From: Symbiodinium kawagutii
Lineage: Eukaryota; Sar; Dinophyceae; Suessiales; Symbiodiniaceae
Reading direction: 5' to 3'
DNA: 64,000 nt
Assembly (NCBI GenBank): GCA_009767595.1
Contig: VSDK01011114.1
Span: 284,331-348,330 of the forward strand
Shown here piece after piece: positions 32,641 to 43,754 of the stretch (within the stretch, counting starts at the first letter, position 1; each line of letters opens with the position of its first letter). The translations under genes and the position numbers were made by a program. Below the pieces are notes generated by a model. The model ran no database searches. It worked only from the letters and a program-made list of their open reading frames with translations, and was not told the origin of the DNA.

Positions 32641-33410
32641 GAACAAATCTCGGTGATACACCAGGGATTCTGCCGTGTTCTGGGGTTATCATTTGGCTAC
32701 AAATCATGATTGACCCCGTTTTGAGTTTGGTGGTTGGTGGTTGGTTGTTAGTTGTTAGTTGCATTTTCAACTGTTATCGATTGGGGTTGTCAAGCAGTAT
32801 TATTTAATCATCACACATGATGTTCTTTGATATTCCTGTTGGCTATCATCCCCTAACCATGAGCGATGGGTACATCAGCCAACCATGGCTACGGCCCCTG
32901 AAAAAAGATGCAGCTATTCACAGGTAGTGGAGTGACTATCTGTTCGGCTGCACTTTGAATTCCTGCCTTCAAAGTGCTGTACAATCTGAGAATGTTCCAT
33001 TCATAAAGTTTCCAAATTGTCACAATTTTCTTCCATGTGAACTAAGGTATGGCTGTACTTCCATACTTATCTAGCAAATTACACTTGCTTGCCCAATGTC
33101 ACCCAAACCAGACCAGGTTGATTTTCTGTTGAGATCGCATTGGGCAACGCGCTCTGTCTTGAATTTGCTGGTAATATTGAACCAGCAAGCTGTTTGTGAA
33201 GCTGGAGTTCACGATTACAACCCTGCCGGTTTAAAGTTTAGCAGGATTCTGCTGGCATTTGATGTCGACTGCTCTGCCCAACAAAGTTTTTCCTCTGGTA
33301 AGCCAACCGGAACGTGTAGGCCAAATTGGTAAAGCATTTAGCTACGGTACTTCTTCCTGTGAACATGGCTGATCGAACTTACATAAGTGTAGCTGGTAAT
33401 ATCCCAAGTA

Positions 33411-33520
33411 TCCTATGATTGCCATGACAAGCGGTTGATGATTGCGAAGCAGGTCCAGCCCACGAGCAGCACTTCTCCCAAGTACACTAGAATTAATCCT
33501 GCCACAAGCTGGTAGGTATT
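33411..33520 (-). CDS. Putative exon with membrane-like segment
   Basis: After a TTGTGGCAG acceptor the minus strand reads LILVYLGEVLLVGWTCFAII in one frame, consistent with a transmembrane helix. An overlapping upstream open stretch (33505-33595) reads EGINIDAGKHGKAPTGWVYT. Which of the two is used is not clear. Confidence 0.3.
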
Positions 33521-33774
33521 CATCCGAAAACATCGTGTACACCCAACCGGTTGGCGCTTTCCCATGCTTTCCTGCGTCAATGTTGATACCCTCAACCATC
33601 CCAAGTCATGATCGATGGGAAAGCCAACCAGCGAACGGAGACTCAGTATCCGTCAGCTGGTACCACTACAGCTGGATCACGGTAGCCATGAAATGGTGTG
33701 AAAATGATGCTTACCAGCTATTCCATGCTATTTCAGTGGCAACCATCATAGGTAACCATCATGGTAACCATCTT

Positions 33775-33983
33775 AGGTGAACATCAAGTGGTGCTCATGA
33801 TGATTCAGCGACAGGCCCAAAAATTGATGCAATTCTGGCTGATCGCAGATCAACTCAATTGGCTCCAACTGCTTTCGTGAGTGAAGAATAGTGGCAGCTG
33901 GATAGAACTCTCGTGTGCGGCATTCAGAAATAGCTCGAAAAAGCAGTGAAACCTCTATCACACACTTCTCAATGGCAGAAAAC
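33775..33983 (-). CDS. Putative exon, about 68 codons
   Basis: Acceptor CACTTTAG (33984-33986) opens FSAIEKCVIEVSLLFRAISE, then CRTREFYPAATILHSRKQLE and LICDQPELHQFLGLS on the minus strand, running to a stop at about 33773. It is protein-like and helical; the family is unknown. It may share a gene with 34282-34640. Confidence 0.4.
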
Positions 33984-34281
33984 CTAAAGTGTGTGTGCAA
34001 CGAATCCTGGCAACACCGTGTCTTTGCGTTTGATGGAGCCTTGATGAACCAGCGTTAAACAAGTTCTTACTACAAGTAACTGTCAACCACCACAATGATC
34101 CCTTGTGAACCAGTATGGTTACTATAGTTATTAAGTATTTTCAAGTATCTGAAACCAGTATTGATCGCTGTGGACCACTATGATTCAGTATTGCTAATCG
34201 TCATTGAGCAAAATCATGCTTCTACATTTGCCTGGCCACAAGTCCCGAGAAAAATGCCAGCAGAGGAACTCACATCACCAC

Positions 34282-34640
34282 TGAAATCGTGCTGTTTGCA
34301 GCAGTAACGGCCATTGGAATGGCACACTGTATCTACCAAATCCAAGGCCTTTTGGAACTGTTTTTGTTGACAAATTCTCACTGAATTCAATGAGCCATGC
34401 AGCCACACCGTTGATCTGGGATCTTGGCAGTGAGGTGGTGTAGATTCAACCAGCCATAGAGGTTTATCAAAAACTGTCTTTTTATCAACCAATAGATGAA
34501 GCACATAAATCCATTGCCCCTTTGGCTTGTCCGTGATGCCTTTTGGGTGGTGGCACCAAATTTGCCTCAAACGGTTACTTAGATTTGAGGTCACCAGCAA
34601 ATTGAACAAGAAAGGGTCGTGAGTGCCACGCACTCTCACT
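34282..34640 (-). CDS. Putative exon, about 120 codons
   Basis: One of the longer open minus-strand stretches outside the main genes: DPFLFNLLVTSNLSNRLRQI, then QWIYVLHLLVDKKTVFDKPL and STVWLHGSLNSVRICQQKQF. A donor GATTTCA|GTGGTG closes it at 34281. The upstream boundary is approximate. No family is recognised. Confidence 0.45.
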
Positions 34641-34699
34641 CACTCTCATTGTCACTATATGCCTATCTTTTGGTGCGAATCAGCTGCCATTGCTGTGGA

Positions 34700-35240
34700 C
34701 TTTAATTTGGTAGATCCTCTTTGCTTGTTTCTTTCAAAACCATCGTTCTGCCGAAGCTAATGCAAACCATCATTACTGTCATGTAAGTCAAGTATTGTTG
34801 ACCATTGTCAGTGGGGCATTCTCATTATATACCAAAATATACAATAACACAAGCCACTATATACCAGCCTGGTTTGTTCACACCATTACTATTCACTACT
34901 ATGAATCATCATAAATCATGACCGTCCTTGCCGGATGTGCTTTCATCTTATCATTAACCATAGGTTTGCCACTAGCCATTTGCAAAGAATCGGCCTTCAA
35001 ACAACCAGCAATCAACCATCCGCAAACGTCAGCTTTCCAATCACCCATCAAAGATCAACCATCATCATCAACTAATCCTCATTCAAGCATCAATGAACAT
35101 AATCAACTAATATTAACCATCAATTAACCATCAATCAACATAATCAACCATCAGTTAAGATACTCAACTAGTATGATTCGACCAGGATAAACGAGAATTT
35201 GCGGATCTCAGTGAAGATAAGTTGATCTCCTGAGTCAAAC
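34700..35240. other. No gene seen; AACCATCA-rich sequence
   Basis: AT-rich, with many ATCAACCATC/AACCATCAAT words between 34900 and 35170. I find no exon. Confidence 0.45.
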
Positions 35241-35253
35241 CTGCGGGCGGGTC

Positions 35254-35390
35254 ATGGCTCAGTCCGGGTGGGATATCCTCCCGGCCGTGGCGGCCGCCCG
35301 GACGCGCGGCCCGTTGGGCCCCGCGGGGGGCTCAAGGGACGAGCGAAGGGAGGAGAGGCCTCGGAGCTCGGGGGTTGCGTCTTGGGAGGT
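35254..35390 (+). CDS. Putative GC-rich exon on the plus strand
   Basis: An ATG at 35254 opens MAQSGWDILPAVAAARTRGP and continues Arg/Glu/Gly-rich to a possible donor TGGGAG|GTCATG near 35389. It is strongly GC-rich against AT-rich flanks. No downstream exon was identified, and GC-rich chance ORFs are possible. Confidence 0.3.
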
Positions 35391-35824
35391 CATGGGGGAT
35401 GGAGCTCATGTTGGGCTTGAGAACAAGGATGAATAATGATCACCAACAATGGATGATAAATGATCCAACTAACAATGACTAACATGATCACTAAGAATGA
35501 TCACTAACAATGGATGGACAATCATGTCGTAGTGTTCTATGCATGAAAAGTGAAAATGATCCAACTACTATAACATACAATGACTATAACTATATACTTA
35601 ATAATACTTAAGTATATAGGTATAACTTGTGGTTAGTACCTATCATAACTATGACTATATAGTCAATAACTTTATAGTTAATTCATAAGTATTGTTAATG
35701 ACTATAATGTTATCAGTATTAGAATCATGATTAACGATATGACAATGAATATTTATTCTGGTAACAATGATACTAGTGATTAACAATATGTAGTTATTGG
35801 AATTCATGGCAAATGATGATGGTG

Positions 35825-36022
35825 AACAACAATGGAGCATATCATGTGCTGCACGTTCAGCCGTGGCAGAAGTTCTGAAGAGGGACAAATCTGTCAGTTG
35901 TTCACGATTTTGACTTGCAAATGCTTCACGCCAAAGCGACATACAATTTTGGTTCCGTGCCTTCACCACAAACCCCCGAACCCACAGCTTTTTGGAGCTG
36001 ACCTTTCAACCTTCCCAAAGCA
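35825..36022 (-). CDS. Putative exon, about 60 codons
   Basis: One minus-strand frame reads SSKKLWVRGFVVKARNQNCM then SLWREAFASQNREQLTDLSL and FRTSATAERAAHDML, preceded by a GAAAG acceptor. A different overlapping frame (35926-36180) is also open. The first frame is favoured by charge pattern. The family is unknown. Confidence 0.35.
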
Positions 36023-36739
36023 CAGAACCAAACAAAAAGCACAGCATTTCGCGCGACTCTCCGGACATCTCTTCCACTCTGACATCTTGTCGTTTGAGCC
36101 ACTACCTGCTGCAACTTTCCGTCAGTCGGACTTTTGACTTCACAACTTCCTTGGAATAATGAGGGTTGAGTATTGATCACTGATGACTAATGATGACTAA
36201 GCTGGTATCTTAACGATTGCTGATGGTGGTTTGGATACCATGGGTTGATTGACTGATGCCGTGAGTCGATCAACCATGGTTCACAGTGATTCATAGTCAG
36301 TTTATATCTCAATTACTGTATAAAGGTTACTACGAAAATGCTAAGTTGCGGTCAATAGTGGTCGTTAGAATGGTCCATAACTCTGAAGTCATGTACATCC
36401 CATCAATGAACCACCTAATACCCAACCAAGCATTACCCAACCAAGCATTCCCCAACCACCATTTTCAAATCACTAGTATCAAACCTCTAAGATTCGAACC
36501 TAACAATCAAACCACCAATCTCAAATCACCATCAATCACTATTAATCATGATAAATCACCATAAATCACTAGAAGTGGTTTATTAATCACTATTACTATT
36601 AATCACTAGATATAATAAATCGCCAGTGTCAAACCACCATTATCAATCACCATAAATCACCATAAATCCCCAAAGGTCAAGCCATGTCAAGCCACTCATG
36701 ACCCACCATCCACCCATCCCCCAACCCACGGACCCACAC

Positions 36740-36838
36740 CGCGCTCCGCCGCCGTGGCACCAAGATCTCCCGCGCGCGGCCGCGTCGAAAGTGCTGCGTG
36801 GAACGTTGTTCTTCCACCAGCTGAGACAAGCGAGCGGC
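36740..36838 (-). CDS. Putative 33-codon exon next to a foldback
   Basis: Acceptor TGTTGAG (36839-36841) and donor GCG|GTGTGG (36739) bound exactly 33 codons in phase 0: AARLSQLVEEQRSTQHFRRG then RAREILVPRRRSA. High GC3 and a basic helical profile support it. A near-perfect foldback (36849-36914) lies about 8 nt upstream of the acceptor in the intron. Confidence 0.5.
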
Positions 36839-36848
36839 CTCAACACAG

Positions 36849-36914
36849 GGACAATTTTAACCATTTTTCCCATGAACCATGAACAACTATGGGAAATATT
36901 GGTTAAAATTGTCC
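36849..36914. repeat. Foldback hairpin beside an exon acceptor
   Basis: GGACAATTTTAACCATTTTT with CCCA pairs with TGGGAAATATTGGTTAAAAT plus TGTCC. The arms are about 24 bp with a two-base bulge and the loop about 17 bp. A further GGACAATTTTAAC copy follows at 36959. It occupies the intron just upstream of the exon at 36740-36838. Confidence 0.8.
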
Positions 36915-36919
36915 AGGGA

Positions 36920-38190
36920 ACGATAAATAAACAATAAATAACCATCAATATTATCAATAGGACAATTTTAACACAGGGAACAATATTGATAGTTATTTAT
37001 TGGCTAGTTGAAATTAATGGTCAATATTGACCAACCAATAGCAGGGACGATTTTTGGCGGACAAACCAACTATGAACTGGTTCATGAACGGTTATAGCTG
37101 GTTAATGGTTCAGGATGGTTAATGGTTAACCAGCTATTAATGGTTAATAGTTAACCAGCCATTAATGTTTATTGACAATTTTAATAACTGGTAAAACCAT
37201 AAACCATGAACACCAGCTATTATTTGGTCAATATTAACCAGCTTAATAGCTGGTTCATGATTGTTAATAGCTGTGCAAGCCCCATATTGACCAACTAATA
37301 GCTGGTTAATGGTTTGTAAAAGGGTTTGTATAACTGGTTGCATACCTATGTTAGACTAGTTGATCATTATCCTCTAATAAATAAGTTCAATAAATAGGTA
37401 TATAAACATTGAATTGTATAAATTAATTTAACTTGTGATAGAATGTCATCAAACCAGTTAATATAATCATTATACTCTATATAATAAAACATAGTTGATG
37501 AATAGGAGTGTAATGGTTATTTAGGTATGGGGGACAACTGTAATCGATAGTCAATAAATCATACTTACTGTAGGTAAGCTCATAAAGGAAAAATAAGCTG
37601 ATAACTATGTTGGTTATTCAAATATATTGAGTATGAAAATATAATAATAGCAAATCACATGAAATCAGAACAAACCACATGATGATGTTTTCAGAAATCA
37701 TTCCATGGTAATAGATCTAATCAAAATTGTTTGATGATTGTTTGGAGTCCTATCATATATCATGATATGATCATTTCTTTTCTAAGAAAATATGCTATTT
37801 TTCTTCCAGAAATTTCTGGTGATTTTCCGGCAGGTGCAAACAATCTACCAAAGGGTAATTGGTGGATATGATGGTAATTTTCCTCGTGGAAAAGAAAGAC
37901 ATGAGAGGTGGATACCTCGAAGATTTGGAGCAGTGATGGGCTTTGCAACAGTGATGGTAGATGATGGACCATGATGGTTACACAGCCAACGATCAGGATA
38001 GGTGGTGATGCTTGAGACAATGTTTTACAGTTTTGCTGATAGCTATGGATGGTTTATGACAGCGGATGTTCTAGGTTCACTACAGTAAATAACGTGGCTA
38101 ATTCTGCGGAAAAAAACATGACTAACACTGTCATTTGCCATAATCGCTGTAACATCATGTAGTTCAACTTATGGCAATTCATGGGAATCA
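36920..38190. other. No gene seen; AT-rich palindromic sequence
   Basis: TGGTTAATGGTTAACCAGCTATTAATGG-type words recur in both orientations between 37080 and 37310, giving many short palindromes. I see no exon with coding composition. Confidence 0.45.
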
Positions 38191-38220
38191 TCAGTTCATG
38201 ATCATCAGCACCACTGATGG

Positions 38221-38349
38221 CTGAGGCACCCTTGACACTGCAGCCGAGTCATACTGCTGACACTTCCATGCAATCCCTTGCCGAGGCACTAGCAACGGAT
38301 GGTCCTTTTGGCTTCGATAATCCTCTTGATTGATGTACCTCGGTGCCAT
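38221..38349 (-). CDS. Putative first exon
   Basis: An ATG on the minus strand at about 38349 opens MAPRYINQEDYRSQKDHPLL then VPRQGIAWKCQQYDSAAVSR. Two possible donors follow (CTGCA|GTGTCA and CATCA|GTGGTG). It is protein-like; the family is unknown. Confidence 0.35.
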
Positions 38350-38756
38350 GATGATTGATGGTCGATGAAGCATGATAATGGTGATTAATTCATGGGATGG
38401 TTTACTGATTGTGAATAGAGCGCCAAATGTTTGTCAATTCGTTCTTGAAGGATACAACCAACAGCAACCACGGGTAACGACATTTACCCCGTGCCATGAA
38501 GCATTGAACTTCTGGGTTGTGGATTGGCTTGGGTACGCTGAAGGGCCAAGGAAACCTTTCCTTTTGGGCCCAGGGAATGTGAACGGCTTCTGACAGGATG
38601 ATCGTGACCCAGTTTCAGCAAAGCAATCATGGGACAACCACGCACAAGCAAGGTTCAACAGGGAAGCTTCAGAAAGAAAAACTACGAAGGATCACTAGTT
38701 GGCCACACTACAAGGTTCACAAAAAACCACTGCTGATCAATGGTGATCACATGTTA

Positions 38757-38935
38757 TCACGAGTTGACGGATAACACGATGGTGGCTGCACACCCCGACC
38801 AACCCGGTAACGCTGAGCTGAGGCACCGGTTGCCATCGAAGGAATAGCCTGAGATCGGTGACGTCTCGAACATGGCCATGGCAGTCGTCAAGCGGGTGCG
38901 AACGGTGGCCGGTTGGCCATGGATCAGCTGGTGAC
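38757..38935 (-). CDS. Putative exon, frame uncertain
   Basis: A GC-rich block open in two minus frames, one reading FETSPISGYSFDGNRCLSSA then LPGWSGCAATIVLSV. It sits next to the decamer minisatellite at 39.0 kb. Splice boundaries were not fixed. Confidence 0.25.
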
Positions 38936-39007
38936 CGTGCCGAGTCAACGAAAATCATGGACACTATGCACCCCACTATGCGGACAGGTTGATGATGACA
39001 AAACATG

Positions 39008-39300
39008 GGACGATGGAAATGCATGGAAATGGATGGAAATGGATGGAAATGGATGGAAATGGATGGAAATGGATGGGAATGGATGGGAATGGATGGAAAT
39101 GGATGGAAATGGATGGAAATGGATGGAAATGGATGGAAATGGATGGAAATGGATGGAAATGGATGGAAATGGATGGAAATGGATGGGAAAGGATGGGAAA
39201 GGGAGGAAATGGATGGAAATGGATGGAAATGGATGGAAATGGATGGAAATGGATGGAAATGGATGGGAATGGATGGGAATGGATGGGAATGGATGGAAAT
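39008..39300. repeat. Decamer minisatellite GGAAATGGAT
   Basis: About 29 copies of the 10-bp unit GGAAATGGAT, with a few GGGAATGGAT and GGGAAAGGAT variants. All three plus frames are open (Trp/Met/Asp/Gly/Asn-rich, 123-139 codons) as well as one minus frame, because the decamer makes no stop in those phases. I treat the ORFs as by-products. Confidence 0.95.
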
Positions 39301-39837
39301 GATACCTATGGTCACTATCAATGCAGAATTGTGGTTGTCTTCAATGATGGTATCAACCCACCTTATGCACCTTTAACCACCATGAAGCACTACTCACCAG
39401 TCTCCTAGTCAACACCAAGTCACGTACAAAGCTCTTTGGGGGCTCAGAGAGTTGCTGTAGTCCAGTTGATTAATATTGGTCATAATCAAGCATTAGTACT
39501 TGTTCCACTCAGTCACGTAATTGATAATCAATTCCTATTCAGCATCCGTGGAACATCACACCACATCAACCATCAGTTCATCATCGACCAACCATCATGT
39601 AACTGCTGTTGATCAATAGTTTGACCACAATTAACCTCATTACAATTGGTGACACTTGCTGGCCATTCGCTTCCGTAGTACATTGAAAATATGTGAATAT
39701 GAAACATTGATAACCATGAGCAAAAAACCAAGTTTAAGCAGTGTTCGCCATTGTTCACCATGATAGAGTCACTACAGTTCAATCACTATTAAGCATTCAG
39801 ATACATCAGGCTATTGTTAACCAATCATGACGATCCA

Positions 39838-39895
39838 CTAGATCTTAAACTAGATCTTAAACTAGATCTTAAACTAGATCTTAAACTAGATCTAT
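39838..39895. repeat. 12-bp tandem repeat CTAGATCTTAAA
   Basis: Four near-perfect copies of CTAGATCTTAAA, followed by degenerate copies (CTAGATGTTAAA, CTAGGCATT) to about 39965. Each unit contains the palindrome AGATCT. Confidence 0.85.
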
Positions 39896-40032
39896 AACAA
39901 GACGTTAAACTAGGCATTGTCACTAGTGAAACTAGATGTTAAACTAGAACTAGACATTGTCACTAGGTAAACATGGTAAAACTCATCATTTGAAGCTTCA
40001 AAGTTCCCTCTCGTGGAGTCCCCCGAGCTCAC

Positions 40033-40162
40033 CACCATGCCCCGGCGCGCCTTCCGGAGGTCCTTGGCTTCGCAAGTCCTGGGCCAGCGATCTCCGCAGC
40101 TCCTCTGGCACCGTGTCAGGGCTCCACGGGGTCTCCTGGTACCGGAGCTTCGTTGAGGGTCG
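40033..40162 (-). CDS. Putative exon, 43 codons
   Basis: Acceptor TTCACCAG (40163-40165) and donor GTG|GTGAGC (40032) bound a GC-rich minus-strand stretch: RPSTKLRYQETPWSPDTVPE then ELRRSLAQDLRSQGPPEGAP. The C-terminal part is acidic and helical. Surroundings are AT-rich repeats, so the composition shift supports a real exon. The family is unknown. Confidence 0.5.
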
Positions 40163-40265
40163 CTGGTGAAGTGATTCGTTCGTGATTCGTTCGGGGAAAA
40201 ATGGTGGTGGACCTGGTAGTGGTTAGTGAATCACTGGATCACTTCATTTTTCCCCAATGAATCAC

Positions 40266-40457
40266 TGGTTAGTTGTTTCACCCTAATCATTAACATCACT
40301 ACTAATGGATGTTAATGATTAGGTTAAGGAAAGGTGGTTGTGGCTAAAAATGGGAGGGGGTGGGTTTGTGGTTGACTGGTTAGTTGTTTCACCCTAATCA
40401 TTAACATCACTACTAATGGATGTTAATGATTAGGTTAAGGAAAGGTGGTTGTGGCTA
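40266..40457. repeat. Direct duplication of an 83-bp unit containing a perfect hairpin
   Basis: Two copies (about 40266-40346 and 40376-40457, 111-bp spacing) share GGTTAGTTGTTTCACCCTAA and a palindrome CCTAATCATTAACATC / GATGTTAATGATTAGG at 40282-40323 and 40393-40434. The copies are essentially identical, which implies recent duplication or conversion. Confidence 0.9.
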
Positions 40458-40469
40458 GACCTGGTAGTG

Positions 40470-43160
40470 GTTGGTTTGATGCTAGTGATTCAATGATTCG
40501 GTAGGGAAAGGTGGAGAAAGATGAAGATGGTAGTGACCACGTAGGGGTGATTAGAGGTTGGTGGTCGAATGTACTTTGTTTATAGCGGATAGTGGCGAGA
40601 TGATAGTGAATGGTGGCTAATTGACGGCTGGTAAATGGTTCGTGGTGGTTCGTTGACGGTTTGTCGATGATTAATTGGTGGTACGGTGGGCAATGATGCT
40701 TGATAATGGTTGACAGTGGTTGATGGTGATGGCTGATTGGTGGTTTTATGATGATTCATGAGGGGTTATTGGTGATTATTCTGACCATTAAGTGATGGTT
40801 TATCGTATCATAGCGGTTCATTGATGGTACATGGTGATCAACTGCGACAGCGGTTTAATGTGATGCATAGAGATCAAGAGTGGCTCGTAGTGGAGCTTAT
40901 TGATGATTGACAATCAATGATTGTTGTAACCATCATGAATCATGATTGATGGCACTTTTCTTGCGGGCTACTTAGTGGTTTGTTTATGGTGGGTTGATTG
41001 GTTAATGTGTGGTTGAGTTCATAATAATCACCAAATGATGATTGTATTTTGACCAAACCGTTTGGGTGATATCTCGCCGCATCTCGCCGCTCAAAAAGCA
41101 TGATGTGAATGCAACTGTCAACGTATAGTTGGCCAAACTAGATATTTCGCCATTAAACATCTTCAACCATATCATTTAAACAGTATCAAACTAACTTTAA
41201 TTCACGATGAAATGCAATCACGAATACCTAATTAATCACACTTCAGCAGCAAACAAGAATTCACCATATCTAATCAAACCATATCTAGACATATCAAACC
41301 GTATCTAAACACAGTAAGTTAACCATACCTAGGCAAACCAAAGCATATCCAAACCTTATCCAAACATATCTAAGGATATCTTACCATGTCTAACTCTCAC
41401 CATGAACCACTGGACCTGGCCTCCTTCGGCTCGTGCACGGCACACTGTGTCATCTCAGCAGCCACCAAGGCCGCACGATGTCCAGTCGAGCACTCCGACA
41501 CATCGCAGAACCAGAAGAGGGCGCCGGGTTTGGAGGCCAAAGGCTCCTGCAAGAGTCGAAAACCCAGAGGCTTTTGCTCCTCTGAAAGTCGAAAATCAAA
41601 ACTCTGAGGAAGTGAACATCAAAAGCCACGGGTTGGCTTTCGGAATGAAAACCATGGGAGCTTCGTGTTGGTTCATGTGGTTCATTGAAGTTCATTAAAG
41701 GTCATGGACGGTCATTGAAGGTCAGTGAAGTTCACTGGGTTGGGAAAAAGATGGAAAAAGGCTCTAACTGGATGATCTACTTCTTTGGATCATTTTGGAT
41801 GATCCGGCCCCACAGTTGCACATCTTGCTCCCTTGGTAACCAGCTTCTGGTTGCGGTGGTTGACCTGATGCCATTACAGTGCCATATAATCATCATCACA
41901 TCACCACATGTTATAGCATTGATGATTAGATCCGTTTCAAACATCATGATCATATCATCGTTTGATGATTGTAAATCATGCATTGTTCATGATAAAACAA
42001 ACATATGTTCAGGATCTATCTCAGTTGACCATGGTAGATACCTGCTGCTGAGGCCGTTGATGAAAACTAATGATGATGACAATGACAAGTCGTAGGTACC
42101 GATGATTCACTGGAGCACTCGTCGCTGACGGCATGATGGCTAAGTGCCAGTTAATGATGCTTAATGATCTAGTTAGTTGTCAATCATAAAGCTAATCGTC
42201 TTGGAGTCAAGCACGGCAGCTTGCCTTCCCATCTGCCGTGTCCTGCCAATGCTGCCTTGTGGATATCTCACCTTCGCTTGCCGAGAATTGTGGGGGCCCA
42301 AGGAGATTGGCTTTCACGATGTGGGAATGTGCCACCACAAAAGTGACACAATGAAAACAATGTGATGGCCAACCACATTGGGTGCAGCACATGTGTAGAG
42401 TTGCAAATTTGTCGATTTTGACAAGTAGTAGCCTGATCATGACGTATTTGCCTGGATGACCTAAATCGAAATGATTAGTGAAACTTGACCATGAAGCGAT
42501 ATCTACTGGTAGACCCATGTTAAGAAACCACCAAAATTAGGAAGGTGAATCACCAGCTACTTATCGTGTAAGAGGGGTGGGTCATTGACATGAATCTACC
42601 AAGATCAAACATATTCAACCATCATATTGCATGTTGGTGGTACTTGGTGGCCATGATTACCTGTACAGTACAAACCATTGAGCCTTCGTTTCAATCTGCG
42701 ACACCAAGGAATCCGTACGCACTTGCTACCTAGCTGAGAATCACATTGATACTCCACTAGACACCAGGATTTTTTCTAACCCAACGACCTCAGCTCTGAA
42801 CACCGTGGGCAATCACACGATTTCAAAGTTGCTTATGTTGTTTTTGGGATGACCCTTGTTAGTGTTTCTCTTTCCTAAATGTATGCATACATCGATGCAC
42901 GGCCCAAACAAAATGAGTAGAGCCAACAACACCAGCGGTCCATGGCTCATTTGTTTCATGTCACACCAATGGCAAGTTCACCCCTTTGCTCATGTGTTGT
43001 CGGGATAACCAGCCCACCTTGGAGGTCGGAATTGTCATCAGTGGGAATATCGCTGTAAAAAATCCACAATGGATCCCATGATGACAAGCTCCGCGTCAAG
43101 AATCTGTTGTTAAGGCTACATTAGTTTCAGGTTCGATTACAAAACAGCTGTTCTGTCACA
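40470..43160. other. Mostly noncoding; weak coding-like blocks at 41400-41600 and 42200-42330
   Basis: TGATGGTT-type words dominate 40.5-41.1 kb. GC-richer blocks at 41386-41607 and 42207-42330 are open on both strands, but I found no consistent splice model. I claim no gene. Confidence 0.3.
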
Positions 43161-43168
43161 TCACTCAC

Positions 43169-43405
43169 CTACTCCTACCACCAACCACGCCCTGATTCCA
43201 AAGCACCACTCATCAAACCCAGTGAACTGTTGAGCCCTTTCATCGATGTAGCTCCACAAGTGGGCCAGGCCTTTCTGTGTTAAAACCAGGTTCTTCTCCA
43301 CCAGTTGCTTCGTCCCATCCGTTGTCAGATCTGTGGTGGACCAGAAATGCTCGCTGCTGTCCACCACCAGCGCCTTCACCTGCGCTTTTCCGTTCATGCC
43401 AAATG
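43169..43405 (-). CDS. Exon, 78 codons, spliced in phase to 43595-43754
   Basis: Acceptor CATGTAG (43406-43408) and strong donor GTAG|GTGAGT (43168) bound 237 bp reading FGMNGKAQVKALVVDSSEHF, WSTTDLTTDGTKQLVEKNLV and AHLWSYIDERAQQFTGFDEW. The leading CA plus the trailing A of the upstream exon make a Thr codon, so the junction is in phase. It is a clearly protein-like mixed alpha/beta profile; the family is not recognised. Confidence 0.6.
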
Positions 43406-43594
43406 CTACATGTGGTTAATGACACCCCAGTGATCCATGGAAGTCCTTGATGACACGCCTATAATCCATGAACAGCATCTAATAGTCCGTGGATAATCCG
43501 TGGTTTAATTTAGTTAATGCTTAATAAATCTTGATAATCCATGATAATGCTGGCATACAGCAGCATACACAATGATTTGTTGCACAGATATCAC

Positions 43595-43754
43595 TGTCGT
43601 TTGTCAAGCTGTCTTTGGCAACCACGCCCCAGCAACCTCGATGCAAAAGAGACCTTTCCATGGCGAATCTTTGGCCAAAGGCGTCTTGCAGAACCTCACC
43701 GTGCACGGTGGCCACACCGGAAACCAATGGATGGAAAGCATTGATAGCTGTAGC
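43595..43754 (-). CDS. Exon, 53 codons, upstream of 43169-43405
   Basis: Acceptor TGCTACAG (43755-43757) and donor GACA|GTGATA (43594). It reads ATAINAFHPLVSGVATVHGE, VLQDAFGQRFAMERSLLHRG and CWGVVAKDSLTND, ending in phase 1, which the downstream exon completes. It belongs to an unidentified minus-strand gene that may continue upstream to the block near 44.7 kb. Confidence 0.6.

Noticed and set aside
32874..32896. Minus-strand CCGTAGCCAT followed by GGTTGGCT, resembling a spliced leader
   Set aside because: The 3' part (CTCAAG) is missing, two internal bases differ, and no start codon or exon follows. A chance match is more likely than at 28.1 kb.
35322..35329. GGCTCAAG on the plus strand inside a GC-rich island, matching the leader 3' end
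   Set aside because: Only eight bases match and the upstream sequence is a G/C run. It is not distinguishable from chance.
38913..39408. Three overlapping plus-strand ORFs of 123-139 codons rich in Trp/Met/Asp/Gly
   Set aside because: All three frames of the GGAAATGGAT array are open at once, which is expected from the repeat and not from coding.
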